Positions 1 to 6,727 of a stretch of 10,478 bases of DNA are shown in pieces. The stretch is from Acidithiobacillus sulfuriphilus (GTDB lineage: Bacteria; Pseudomonadota; Gammaproteobacteria; Acidithiobacillales; Acidithiobacillaceae). The notes beneath the pieces are model-generated. The model had not been told where the DNA came from, made no database searches, and saw only the letters and a program-made list of their open reading frames with translations. The stretch covers positions 1 to 10,478 of the forward strand of contig NZ_RIZI01000108.1 in assembly GCF_003721225.1 (NCBI RefSeq), given 5' to 3'. The stretch's first letter is position 1, and each line of letters starts with the position of its first letter. Both the position numbers and the translations under genes were made by a program.

Positions 1-2
1 GG

Positions 3-149
3 GCGGATGCGTGCGAGCGTGTCGGCGACGGCTTGGTGGCGGCGCACATCATCGCCCGCGTGCACAGTGAAGTGGAGAACATTCTGCCGAAGACGCCCGA
101 TGCCGGCGACAGCGGGCTGGATGGCGTGGTCAGTCAGTCCCGCAGCTAG
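3..149 (+). CDS. csoS1: CsoS1-type alpha-carboxysome shell protein, C-terminal part (5' end outside window)
   Basis: The last 48 codons of a BMC-domain hexameric shell protein are visible and the start lies outside the window. The reading frame begins ADACERVGDGLVAAHIIARV and continues HSEVENILPK. This is the highly conserved end of CsoS1A/B/C, the proteins that form the facets of the alpha-carboxysome icosahedral shell. After the usual end near ILPK there is an extra tail of about 18 residues (TPDAGDSG...SRS). Such a tail is typical of the CsoS1B paralog, the last csoS1 copy in the Halothiobacillus operon, so this copy is probably csoS1B-like. The next gene starts only 13 bp downstream, consistent with one operon. 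Family identity is very secure; the choice of paralog is inference from the tail and gene order. Confidence 0.93.
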   Translation, partial: ADACERVGDGLVAAHIIARVHSEVENILPKTPDAGDSGLDGVVSQSRS

Positions 150-162
150 CGCAGGCGTGGCG

Positions 163-606
163 ATGGCGACCGATCCGCGACGGACGGGCTACCTGATGCG
201 CGCGCTCGGCCACGAGCTGGCCGCGGTGCAGCAGTACCTCGCCCAGGCCAGTCTGACCGCGATGTGGCAGCTTGGCAGGCACAGTAGCCGCTTTCGCCGT
301 GATGCGGAAGAGGAACTTGGGCATGCGCAGCAGTTGATCGAGCGCATGCTGGTGTTGGGTATTCCTTCCAACGGCACCCAACTGCCGCCCATCCGTCCGG
401 GACGCACGCTGGAGGAGATGTTGCTGATTGACCGCGTGCTGGAGATCGAAGCGATCCGTCTGTACGAGGAGGCGGCCCACTACTGCGCCAGGATGCGGGA
501 TGGCGAGACGCAAGTTTTGTTCGCCGGCCTGCTGCAAGATGAGCTCGGTCACTTGCGCGATCTGGATCGAATGCTGACGGAGATTCACCAGGGAGCGACG
601 CCATGA
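163..606 (+). CDS. bfr: Bacterioferritin-like diiron protein of the carboxysome operon
   Basis: This is a 147-residue ferritin-superfamily four-helix protein. With the ATG at 163 as residue 1, the diiron ligands fall exactly at the E. coli bacterioferritin positions: E18, E51, H54, E94, E127 and H130, with Y25 also present. That register is why I choose this start over the in-frame ATG at 121 or GTG at 157, although its ribosome binding site is weak. Residue 52, the heme-ligating Met of E. coli Bfr, is Leu here, so the protein probably binds no heme by the usual inter-subunit ligand. It is about 11 residues shorter at the C-terminus than E. coli Bfr. A bacterioferritin-like gene at this position, after csoS1 and before acRAF, is a known feature of proteobacterial cso operons. 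Its role there is not established; iron handling or redox protection is inference. It overlaps acRAF by 4 bp. Confidence 0.9.
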   Translation: MATDPRRTGYLMRALGHELAAVQQYLAQASLTAMWQLGRHSSRFRRDAEEELGHAQQLIERMLVLGIPSNGTQLPPIRPGRTLEEMLLIDRVLEIEAIRLYEEAAHYCARMRDGETQVLFAGLLQDELGHLRDLDRMLTEIHQGATP

Positions 607-881
607 ACGATGCCAATGACCCGAATGCGGCTCCCCCCGCGCCCCAGGAGCGCCTGCCCATGCGGAACTGGCGCTTTGATTTCGGCAGCTACGCCGAGAC
701 GCGGCACTTCCTGGACCGGATGGCGGACCTGTCCAGACGCGAGGACTACTATCCGGATGTGAGCTTCGGCAAAACCTACGTCAACATCAGCATCGATGCC
801 GAGGGTCAGGCTGCGCTGGCCGAGCGCAACTCCAGCTTCACCGGCGAGATGGAAGCGCTGGCTGCCGCGGACAAGGCCTAA
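603..881 (+). CDS. acRAF: acRAF: pterin carbinolamine dehydratase-like Rubisco assembly factor
   Basis: This 92-residue protein has the PCD/DCoH fold signature: WRFDFGSYAETRHFLDRM at about residues 23-40, then REDYYPDVSFGKTYVNISID at about 46-65. True pterin-4a-carbinolamine dehydratases carry an HHP motif where this one has YYP (residues 49-51), so the catalytic histidines are gone. That loss and the position between the ferritin-like gene and mcdA match acRAF, the PCD-like factor of alpha-carboxysome operons shown to aid folding or assembly of form I Rubisco. The first ~20 residues are Pro/Ala/Asn-rich and probably disordered. The ATG overlaps the stop of the upstream gene (ATGA), with GGGAG at 591-595 as ribosome binding site, so translation is likely coupled. 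A functional dehydratase is unlikely given the active-site change. Confidence 0.88.
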   Translation: MNDANDPNAAPPAPQERLPMRNWRFDFGSYAETRHFLDRMADLSRREDYYPDVSFGKTYVNISIDAEGQAALAERNSSFTGEMEALAAADKA

Positions 882-916
882 ACAAGCGGTCCGACCGGGC
901 CGGCACAGGGGCAAGC

Positions 917-1552
917 ATGGCTGACAGGATCATTGCGGTAATCAACCAGAAGGGCGGTACCGGCAAGACCACCCTGGCGCTGAATCTGGCGGCGGGCTTG
1001 GCACGACGCGGTTCCACCCACCTGGTGGACGCCGACCCCCAGCGATCCCTCAGTCAGTGGGTCGGAATGGCGTCTGCCGGCGCCGGCCTGCCGCCGGTGG
1101 CACAGCCCGGCAGTGATCTCTTCACCACTATTGCGCAACTGGCGCGCACCCACCGCTATGTGGTGGTGGACTGCCCCCCCGCCGTGCAGGGTGACGTGGT
1201 CGCGGCGGTGCTGCGCTCGGTTCATGTGGCGTTGATTCCGGTGTTGCCCTCGCCGATTGATCTATGGGCGAGCGTGGACATGGCGTCGGCGGTGGGCGAG
1301 GCCAGGCGGCTTAACCCTGGCTTGCGCGCCTGTCTGGTGCTGAATCAACTGGAAACGCGCAATGCCCTGGCCCGCGCCATGCGCGAAGCGGTGGCGGAAT
1401 TCGACGTGCCGGTGCTGCAAGCCGGCATGCAGCGGCGTGCGGCCTACCGCAGCGCCGCAGTGGAGGGGGTAAGCGTTTACGGGCTGGGCAAGCGCGCCCA
1501 AACGGCCGTGGGGGATATGGAAACGATCATTGAGGAGGTCTTATGTCTGTGA
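917..1552 (+). CDS. mcdA: McdA: ParA-family ATPase for carboxysome positioning
   Basis: This is a 211-residue ParA/MinD-type P-loop ATPase. The deviant Walker A motif KGGTGKTT spans residues 12-19 and keeps the signature lysine K12 and catalytic K17. The Walker A' motif is VDADPQ (37-42), and the Walker B-like strand YVVVDCPP has its Asp at residue 85. In the McdAB system, McdA dimers bind the nucleoid non-specifically and McdB on the carboxysome triggers their ATPase, spacing carboxysomes along the cell. Adjacency to mcdB inside the cso operon supports this role over plasmid or chromosome segregation; no parB or parS-like gene is present. Beta-cyanobacterial McdA lacks the signature lysine, whereas this protein has the standard ParA motif, as alpha-carboxysome versions do. 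Ribosome binding site AGGGG at 907-911. The 3' end overlaps mcdB by 10 bp. Confidence 0.9.
   Translation: MADRIIAVINQKGGTGKTTLALNLAAGLARRGSTHLVDADPQRSLSQWVGMASAGAGLPPVAQPGSDLFTTIAQLARTHRYVVVDCPPAVQGDVVAAVLRSVHVALIPVLPSPIDLWASVDMASAVGEARRLNPGLRACLVLNQLETRNALARAMREAVAEFDVPVLQAGMQRRAAYRSAAVEGVSVYGLGKRAQTAVGDMETIIEEVLCL
1532..1538 (+). promoter_or_regulatory. Ribosome binding site of mcdB inside mcdA
   Basis: The perfect Shine-Dalgarno GAGGAGG lies in the last codons of mcdA, 4 bp before the mcdB ATG at 1543. It is one of the strongest in the window. It fixes the start of this small gene and suggests that mcdB is translated efficiently relative to mcdA. Confidence 0.75.
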
Positions 1553-1791
1553 AGAAGATGGGATCCAAACTTGCGCAAGGCGTACGCCAGGTTCAATCGC
1601 AACAGGTCAAAACGCAGCCGCCCGCAGCGGACACGAGCGAGCCCGTTGCTCCGGCAGTGACAGCGCCGACCAAGGAAGCCGGCAGCGCGGCCAAGCCGGC
1701 GCCACAGCAGGCCGTTGCGGGCGGCGAGCGGTTCCCCGCGCCCAGCTTCGATGACAGCAAGCTGCACCCGCGTCGAATTTGGCCCGATTAA
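1543..1791 (+). CDS. mcdB: McdB: small disordered carboxysome-positioning adaptor
   Basis: This 82-residue protein is low in complexity and very poor in hydrophobic residues. It has a short basic, Gln-rich N-terminal segment ([20 protein letters not shown]), a long Ala/Pro/Gln/Thr-rich middle, and a conserved-looking end, HPRRIWPD, with the only Trp at residue 80. Alpha-carboxysome McdB proteins are known to be short, largely disordered and to carry an invariant Trp near the C-terminus, and they are encoded next to mcdA, as here. McdB loads onto carboxysomes and stimulates McdA ATPase, so the two distribute carboxysomes on the nucleoid. Assignment rests on context, composition and the terminal Trp motif rather than on a folded domain. 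The start overlaps mcdA by 10 bp and has an excellent ribosome binding site. Confidence 0.82.
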   Translation: MSVKKMGSKLAQGVRQVQSQQVKTQPPAADTSEPVAPAVTAPTKEAGSAAKPAPQQAVAGGERFPAPSFDDSKLHPRRIWPD

Positions 1792-1810
1792 GCGCACTGT
1801 TTCCGGTTTC

Positions 1811-1815
1811 AGGAG
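1811..1815 (+). promoter_or_regulatory. Ribosome binding site of cbbQ
   Basis: AGGAG lies 7 bp upstream of the ATG at 1823. This favours 1823 over the in-frame upstream ATG at 1715, which lies inside mcdB and would add 36 residues with no resemblance to the CbbQ family. Confidence 0.7.
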
Positions 1816-1822
1816 TGAAAAA

Positions 1823-2626
1823 ATGCAAACGGCAATCGAGCAGTACCTCATTCGCAACACCCCTTATTACCGTACCGTAGCCGATGAGGTCGAGCTCTAC
1901 GAAGCCGCCTACTCGGTGCGCATGCCGATGATGCTGAAAGGGCCCACCGGCTGCGGCAAGACACGCTTTATTGAATACATGGCGTGGAAGCTGGGCAAGC
2001 CACTGATTACCGTGGCGTGCAACGAGGACATGACTGCCTCCGATCTGGTCGGCCGTTTCCTGCTCGACGCTTCCGGCACCCGCTGGCAGGACGGCCCGCT
2101 GGCCATTGCCGCCCGCTTTGGTGCCATCTGCTACCTCGACGAAGTGGTGGAAGCGCGCCAGGACACCACCGTGGTGATCCACCCCCTCACCGATGCGCGG
2201 CGCGTGCTGCCCCTGGAGAAAAAGGGCGAACTGGTGCAGGCCCATCCCGACTTCCAACTGGTGATCTCCTACAACCCGGGCTATCAGAGCCTGATGAAGG
2301 ACTTGAAACAGTCCACCAAACAGCGTTTCGGCGCACTGGACTTCAACTACCCTGCCCACGCCATCGAAACCGAGATCGTCGCCCACGAAACGGGCGTCAG
2401 CGCTGAAATTGCCGGCAAGCTGGTGTCCATCGCCGAACGCGCCCGCAACCTCAAGGGGCACGGCCTCGATGAGGGCATCTCCACGCGCATGCTGATCTAC
2501 GCCGGCAGCCTCATTGCCAAGGGCGTGGAGCCGATGGCGGCGTGCCGCGTGACGCTGGTGCGTCCGATCACCGACGATCCCGACATGCGCGACGCGCTCG
2601 ACGCGGCGGTGAGCACGTTCTTCTGA
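1823..2626 (+). CDS. cbbQ: CbbQ: MoxR-class AAA+ ATPase of the Rubisco activase complex
   Basis: This 267-residue MoxR-type AAA+ ATPase is the usual length for CbbQ/NorQ proteins. Visible motifs are Walker A GPTGCGKT (40-47), Walker B ICYLDEV with D106-E107, a sensor-1 Asn at 151 (SYNPGY), a likely arginine finger at R168 (STKQRF) and a sensor-2 region ISTRMLI (219-225). CbbQ forms hexamers that bind one CbbO and use ATP to pull inhibitory sugar phosphates out of Rubisco active sites. In carboxysome-bearing autotrophs it can associate with the shell. NorQ of nitric oxide reductase is a close paralog, but the neighbouring cso genes and the cbbO gene 16 bp downstream settle the assignment. No separate promoter is evident in the 31 bp after mcdB, so it is probably read with the cso operon. 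Confidence 0.97.
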   Translation: MQTAIEQYLIRNTPYYRTVADEVELYEAAYSVRMPMMLKGPTGCGKTRFIEYMAWKLGKPLITVACNEDMTASDLVGRFLLDASGTRWQDGPLAIAARFGAICYLDEVVEARQDTTVVIHPLTDARRVLPLEKKGELVQAHPDFQLVISYNPGYQSLMKDLKQSTKQRFGALDFNYPAHAIETEIVAHETGVSAEIAGKLVSIAERARNLKGHGLDEGISTRMLIYAGSLIAKGVEPMAACRVTLVRPITDDPDMRDALDAAVSTFF

Positions 2627-2642
2627 CATCCGGAGCCGGAAA

Positions 2643-4994
2643 ATGGCGGTAGAACTCGAAAAATATCAGGACATATTGGACGAGCTCGGGGAGCACGCCG
2701 GCGAAGTGCTGCGCGCCTCCTGGGACGAGGCGGCGCGGGTGTTCAGCCCGCGCGGGCTGGAAAACTACTACCTGCAAGGCGCGACCGGCCTGAAGTCGCT
2801 GGGGCGCGGCACCGACCTGGTGGTGTCGTTCATCCAGAGCGCACCGGTGGTGGCGCGCGAGCTGGGCGAGGACGCGGTCAGCGAACTGCTTGCCGCCGCC
2901 ATCAAGATGTATTCCAAGACCAGCGCCACGGTCATCGCCGCGATTTTTTCCACCAGTCCAGTGGCGGCGGTGCGGCTGGGTGACTCGGGGCTGTTCCGTG
3001 GCTATCTGCACCTGCTCGACACCCTGCTCGCCCAGGCGCCGCGTGGGGTGCGCCCCATGCTGGATCACCTCAGCACGCTGCTGGGCCAACTTACCCTGGG
3101 CGGCCTGCGGCGCTGGGCGCTGTGGGGGGCGCAGGCACATAAGACCAATTTCGACGCCCAGGCAAAATATTTCGCGCTGGAAAGCCCGGAATCCATCGGC
3201 GTGCTGCAAAAGGAACGCAAGGGCACACTGTTCATCGACGTGCAGCGGCGTATCGGCATGTATTTGCGCGCCTTGTGGGGACGCGATTTCTTTATGCGCC
3301 CCACCAGCGGCGACTTCGAGCAGCGCGAAGGCTACCGCCCTTCGATCGAGGGGTACATCATGCATCTGCCCGATGCTTACGATGATTTTGTATTCCATTC
3401 GCCCACGGGCGAGGAAACGCGCATCCCCGGCATCGAGCTGTACCGCGCCAGCGCCGCCCATGCCGCGTGTCATCAGGTTTACACCAGCACCCAGTTCGAC
3501 AGCACCGGGCTGAGTTCATTGCAGGTGGCGCTCGTCGGGCTGGTCGAGGATGCGCGCGTGGAAGCCGTCGCCCTCAGGCAGTTTCCTGGTCTCAGACAAA
3601 TCTGGTTGCCGCTGCACACGGCGACGCCGGCGTCCGGCAGCGAGGCCGCGCCCTTGATGGCGCGCCAGGCGCGCGCCCTGCTGGATCACGATTACCGCGA
3701 TGATCACCCGTGGGTGGCGCTGGGTCGCCAGTTGTTCAGCGAGCAGCAGGAACGGCTTGCCTCCACCGAATGGTCACGCGATATGGGGCTGCGCCTCGCC
3801 GCGGAAATGCTGCGGCTCGGCGTGGCCTACTCCGCGGCCGCTGACCTGCCGGATATCCCCTACCGCGACGACAACCGTTATCTGTGGGAGTTCGAGGATA
3901 TCCGCGCAGCCGGGCAGGTGATCGCCGGCGTCACCACGCAGCAAATCCGCAAGTACGTCAGCGTGATGGAAATGGTCAACACCATCGACGTGCCCGGCGC
4001 GGGCGACGACGCCAACGAAATATGGGTGCTGGCCAGCGAATTTTTCCGCGACGAGGAACCCACCAGCCTGAACCAGCAGGAAGGCCGCGAACCGCCGCCG
4101 GATCCCTACCATTACCCGGAGTGGGATTACCAGATGCAGATGGAACGTCCGGACTGGTGCACCGTGCTGGAAAAGCGCGCCAAGAGCGGCGAACTGGAGA
4201 CCATCGAAGAAATTGTGGACAAGCACAAGCCCATCATCGGCCGGCTCAAGTATCTGATCGAAGCCATGCAGCCCCAGGGCGTGCAGCGCCTGCGCAAGCA
4301 GGAGGACGGCGATGAGATCGACCTGAACGCCGCGGTGCGCGCCATGATCGAGATGCGCATGGGCGAGCAGCCCGACCCGCGCGTCATGATGCGCAACGTG
4401 CGCAAGATGCGCGACCTCTCGGTGCTGCTGCTGATCGACCTGTCCGAATCCACCAACGACCTGGTGCTGGGTTCGGACAGTACCGTGCTGCAACTGGCGC
4501 GTGAGGCCACGGTACTGCTGGCCGATGCCCTCGACAGGATCGGCGATCCCTTCGCCATCCATGGTTTCGATTCCAACGGCCGTCATGATGTGGAGTATTT
4601 TCGCTACAAGGATTTCGGCGCGCCCTACAACGACCAGGCCAAGTCCCGTCTGGCGGGCATGAGCGGGCAGATGTCCACGCGCATGGGCGCGGCGATGCGC
4701 CATGCCGGCTCGATTTTGAAACGCCAGCCCAGCAACAAAAAGCTGCTGCTGGTGGTCACCGACGGCGAACCCGCCGACAACGACGTGCGCGATCCGCAAT
4801 ACCTGCGTTACGACGCCAAGAAAGCGGTGGAAGAACTGACCCGAACCGGCATCGCCACCTACTGCCTGAGTCTCGATCCAAGAGCCGACCAGTACGTATC
4901 ACGCATTTTTGGCGCGAAAAACCACGTGGTCCTGGACCACGTGCAAAGGCTGCCCGAAAAATTGCCGCTCCTGTACATGGGCCTCACGCGATGA
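2643..4994 (+). CDS. cbbO: CbbO: von Willebrand A-domain Rubisco activase adaptor
   Basis: This 783-residue protein pairs with CbbQ. The long N-terminal and middle region (about 1-580) is mostly helical and contains the LVEDARVE motif (300-307) characteristic of the CbbO/NorD family. The C-terminal von Willebrand A domain (about 590-783) has a complete metal-ion-dependent adhesion site: DLSES with D599, S601 and S603, the Thr at 679 (MSTRMG), and VTDGE with D707. In studied Q2O-type activases the VWA domain of CbbO docks on the Rubisco large subunit while the CbbQ hexamer supplies the ATP-driven remodelling, so an intact MIDAS argues for a working adaptor. Ribosome binding site GGAG at 2632-2635. 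The stop overlaps the ATG of the next gene by 4 bp. NorD is the main alternative family and is ruled out by context. Confidence 0.95.
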   Translation: MAVELEKYQDILDELGEHAGEVLRASWDEAARVFSPRGLENYYLQGATGLKSLGRGTDLVVSFIQSAPVVARELGEDAVSELLAAAIKMYSKTSATVIAAIFSTSPVAAVRLGDSGLFRGYLHLLDTLLAQAPRGVRPMLDHLSTLLGQLTLGGLRRWALWGAQAHKTNFDAQAKYFALESPESIGVLQKERKGTLFIDVQRRIGMYLRALWGRDFFMRPTSGDFEQREGYRPSIEGYIMHLPDAYDDFVFHSPTGEETRIPGIELYRASAAHAACHQVYTSTQFDSTGLSSLQVALVGLVEDARVEAVALRQFPGLRQIWLPLHTATPASGSEAAPLMARQARALLDHDYRDDHPWVALGRQLFSEQQERLASTEWSRDMGLRLAAEMLRLGVAYSAAADLPDIPYRDDNRYLWEFEDIRAAGQVIAGVTTQQIRKYVSVMEMVNTIDVPGAGDDANEIWVLASEFFRDEEPTSLNQQEGREPPPDPYHYPEWDYQMQMERPDWCTVLEKRAKSGELETIEEIVDKHKPIIGRLKYLIEAMQPQGVQRLRKQEDGDEIDLNAAVRAMIEMRMGEQPDPRVMMRNVRKMRDLSVLLLIDLSESTNDLVLGSDSTVLQLAREATVLLADALDRIGDPFAIHGFDSNGRHDVEYFRYKDFGAPYNDQAKSRLAGMSGQMSTRMGAAMRHAGSILKRQPSNKKLLLVVTDGEPADNDVRDPQYLRYDAKKAVEELTRTGIATYCLSLDPRADQYVSRIFGAKNHVVLDHVQRLPEKLPLLYMGLTR

Positions 4995-5395
4995 AGAATA
5001 TGCCGAATGATTCCAGCGACCTGGTAATACGCGCGCTGCACTGGGTGGAGTGGATCGTGCTGATTCTGCTCGCCGGGACCACCGCGGTGGCCATCGGCCA
5101 GGAAGTGGTGGTGATGGTCCACCAGCGCGGAGTGATGCTGCATAACATCCTCTTGTTCTTCATTTACCTCGAGGTCCTGACCATGATCGGCCTCTATTTC
5201 CAGAGCGGCAAGGTACCGCTCCGCTACCCCCTCTACATCGCCATGGTGGCCGTCGCCCGCCAGATCACCATCGATAGCATGACGGATATGAATGGCTGGG
5301 CCATGACCGGCCTGGCCACGGTCATCCTCATCCTCGCTCTGGCGGTGCTCGTCATCCGTTATGGTCATATTCACATGCCCTACGACGATGGCTGA
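4991..5395 (+). CDS. psiE: PsiE-family four-helix inner-membrane protein
   Basis: This 134-residue integral membrane protein has four predicted helices at about residues 17-37, 51-71, 79-98 and 102-123. The middle segment, with IYLEVLTMIGLYF followed by VPLRYPLYIAMVAVARQI, matches the phosphate-starvation-inducible PsiE family (E. coli PsiE is 136 residues). The biochemical function of PsiE is unknown; in E. coli it is induced by phosphate starvation. No strong ribosome binding site precedes the ATG, which overlaps the cbbO stop (ATGA), so translation is probably coupled to cbbO. A membrane protein this closely linked to a Rubisco activase gene hints at a role in bicarbonate or phosphate economy, but that is inference only. 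Family assignment is good; the gene symbol reflects family membership, not proven orthology. Confidence 0.83.
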   Translation: MKNMPNDSSDLVIRALHWVEWIVLILLAGTTAVAIGQEVVVMVHQRGVMLHNILLFFIYLEVLTMIGLYFQSGKVPLRYPLYIAMVAVARQITIDSMTDMNGWAMTGLATVILILALAVLVIRYGHIHMPYDDG

Positions 5396-5545
5396 AGGGT
5401 ATCTTTTGGGCCAGGAACTACCTGGGGGCGGATCACGTGAAGTGGCGGTCGGAATTGGAAACTGCTGCTGCGGCCCATCCCGCGGAATCCCATGGTGCAA
5501 TGCTGAAAAGTCACCGCGATGGAACCATACAGGAGATAGAGCGTT
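5396..5545 (+). other. 150-bp gap between the carboxysome unit and the aldolase operon
   Basis: This is the longest gap without a convincing gene among the plus-strand genes. I see no rho-independent terminator. The only hairpin is a 5-bp stem at 5411-5425 with no downstream T run. I also see no clear -35/-10 pair. The aldolase ribosome binding site AGGAG lies at 5531-5535. Whether transcription continues through or restarts here cannot be told from the sequence. Confidence 0.4.
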
Positions 5546-6727
5546 ATGCCTTTGGTGCACATGAAAGACATGCTGGCCCATGCTTACGAGCATGGCTACG
5601 CGGTGGGCGCCTTCGACGTGGTGGGCCTGGACTTCGTCGAAGGCGTCATGGCCGCCGCCGAGCGGTCCCGCGCGCCCGTGATCCTATCCCTGGCCGAATC
5701 GCACCGCGAGTACTACGACTTCGAGCTGCTGATGTCGGCGACGGAGGCGGCCGGACGCCGCAGCCCGGTGCCGGTGGCACTGCATCTCGACCATGGGACG
5801 AGCCTGGAGTCGGCGGTGCGGGCCATCCGCCTTGGCTGCAACGGGGTGATGGTGGACGCCTCCCAGGCGGATTTCTCCGACAATCTGGCGCGCACGAAGG
5901 CGGTGGTCGAGATGGCCCACGCCTGCGGCGTGCCGGTGGAAGGGGAGTTGGGTTACGTACCCGGCGTGCCGGGCGAAAATGGCGAGCGCCATCCCGGCAC
6001 CAACGTCTATACCACCGTGGCCGAAGCCAAGGGCTTTGTCGAGCGCACCGGGGTGGACTTCCTCGCGGTGTCCATCGGTACCGTGCACGGCCGCCTCAAG
6101 GGCAAGGCCAAGCTGGATTTCCAGCGGCTGCGCAGCATCAACCAAGCACTCGGCATTCCGCTGGCAATCCACGGCGGCGCCGGGCTCGACGACGACCAAT
6201 TTCGGCGGCTGATCGCCAAGGGCGTGGCCAAGATCAACTACGATACCGCGCTGGCCGACGCGGCGGGCGCCGCCATCCGTGCCCGCGCAAAATCGGCGCC
6301 GGGCGCCGGCTACATGGATCTGGTCCAGGACGTCAGTGCGGCGATCAGTACCGAGACCGAACGCTGCATGCGGGTGTGGGGGAGTGCCGGGCGTGCCGCC
6401 GAAGTGCTGTCGCACTGCCGACCGTGGGCGCCAGTGGAGCACCTGATCATCCACAATGTCGTTGGCATCTCCGAGAAGGAAGCCGCGGCGATGATAGCCG
6501 AGGGGCAACAGGCCCTTGGCGCCATTCCCGGCGTGCGTGCGGTCGTCACGGGCAGAGCGGTGGAGGAACGGGCCCAGTACCGCTACTGCTGGCTGGTGCG
6601 CTTCGCCGCACCGGAAGTGATCGACTCCTACCGAGGGCACCCCGACCACGTGGCCTTCGCCAACCGGCGTTTCCGACCGGTGGCCGACAGGGACATCAGT
6701 ATCGACTACGCACTGGAGGGGCCATGA
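5546..6727 (+). CDS. cbbA: Class II ketose-bisphosphate aldolase with C-terminal Dabb domain
   Basis: This is a 393-residue two-domain protein. Residues 1 to about 288 form a class II (Zn-dependent) aldolase of the shorter GatY/KbaY-like type, with LHLDHG (catalytic D82, metal H83), VEGELG (E134), GTVHG (H181), IHGGAGL (H209) and KINYDT (N231). Residues about 296-390 form a second domain resembling the stress-responsive A/B-barrel (Dabb) family: EHLIIHNVVG, an IPGV turn (327-330), GHPDHVAF (364-371) and a final SIDY strand. Beside a carboxysome operon, the likely reaction is cleavage or formation of fructose- or sedoheptulose-bisphosphate in the Calvin cycle. The residue after AF near the N-terminus is Asp (D24), where E. 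coli GatY has Asn, so substrate range is uncertain. The start is supported by AGGAG at 5531-5535. The stop overlaps bioD by 4 bp. The cbbA symbol is inferred from context. Confidence 0.87.
   Translation: MPLVHMKDMLAHAYEHGYAVGAFDVVGLDFVEGVMAAAERSRAPVILSLAESHREYYDFELLMSATEAAGRRSPVPVALHLDHGTSLESAVRAIRLGCNGVMVDASQADFSDNLARTKAVVEMAHACGVPVEGELGYVPGVPGENGERHPGTNVYTTVAEAKGFVERTGVDFLAVSIGTVHGRLKGKAKLDFQRLRSINQALGIPLAIHGGAGLDDDQFRRLIAKGVAKINYDTALADAAGAAIRARAKSAPGAGYMDLVQDVSAAISTETERCMRVWGSAGRAAEVLSHCRPWAPVEHLIIHNVVGISEKEAAAMIAEGQQALGAIPGVRAVVTGRAVEERAQYRYCWLVRFAAPEVIDSYRGHPDHVAFANRRFRPVADRDISIDYALEGP

Noticed and set aside
7..162. Upstream extension of the bacterioferritin-like gene to an ATG at 7
   Set aside because: It lies in the csoS1 coding region. 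Only the ATG at 163 puts the diiron ligands at standard Bfr numbering.
1607..2629. 340-codon minus-strand open frame opposite mcdB/cbbQ
   Set aside because: Antisense shadow of two well-supported genes, with unnatural composition.
3774..4799. 341-codon minus-strand open frame opposite cbbO
   Set aside because: His/Val/Gly-rich antisense shadow of a strongly conserved gene, with no recognisable domain.
1823..4994. NorQ/NorD (nitric oxide reductase accessory) as an alternative to CbbQ/CbbO
   Set aside because: These are paralogous families, but the genes sit inside a carboxysome operon and no nor genes are near.
5411..5425. Hairpin CCAGG-AACTA-CCTGG as a terminator after psiE
   Set aside because: The stem is only 5 bp, and the T run lies before rather than after it.
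5684..6649. 321-codon minus-strand open frame opposite the aldolase
   Set aside because: Antisense shadow; the plus strand carries complete aldolase motifs.
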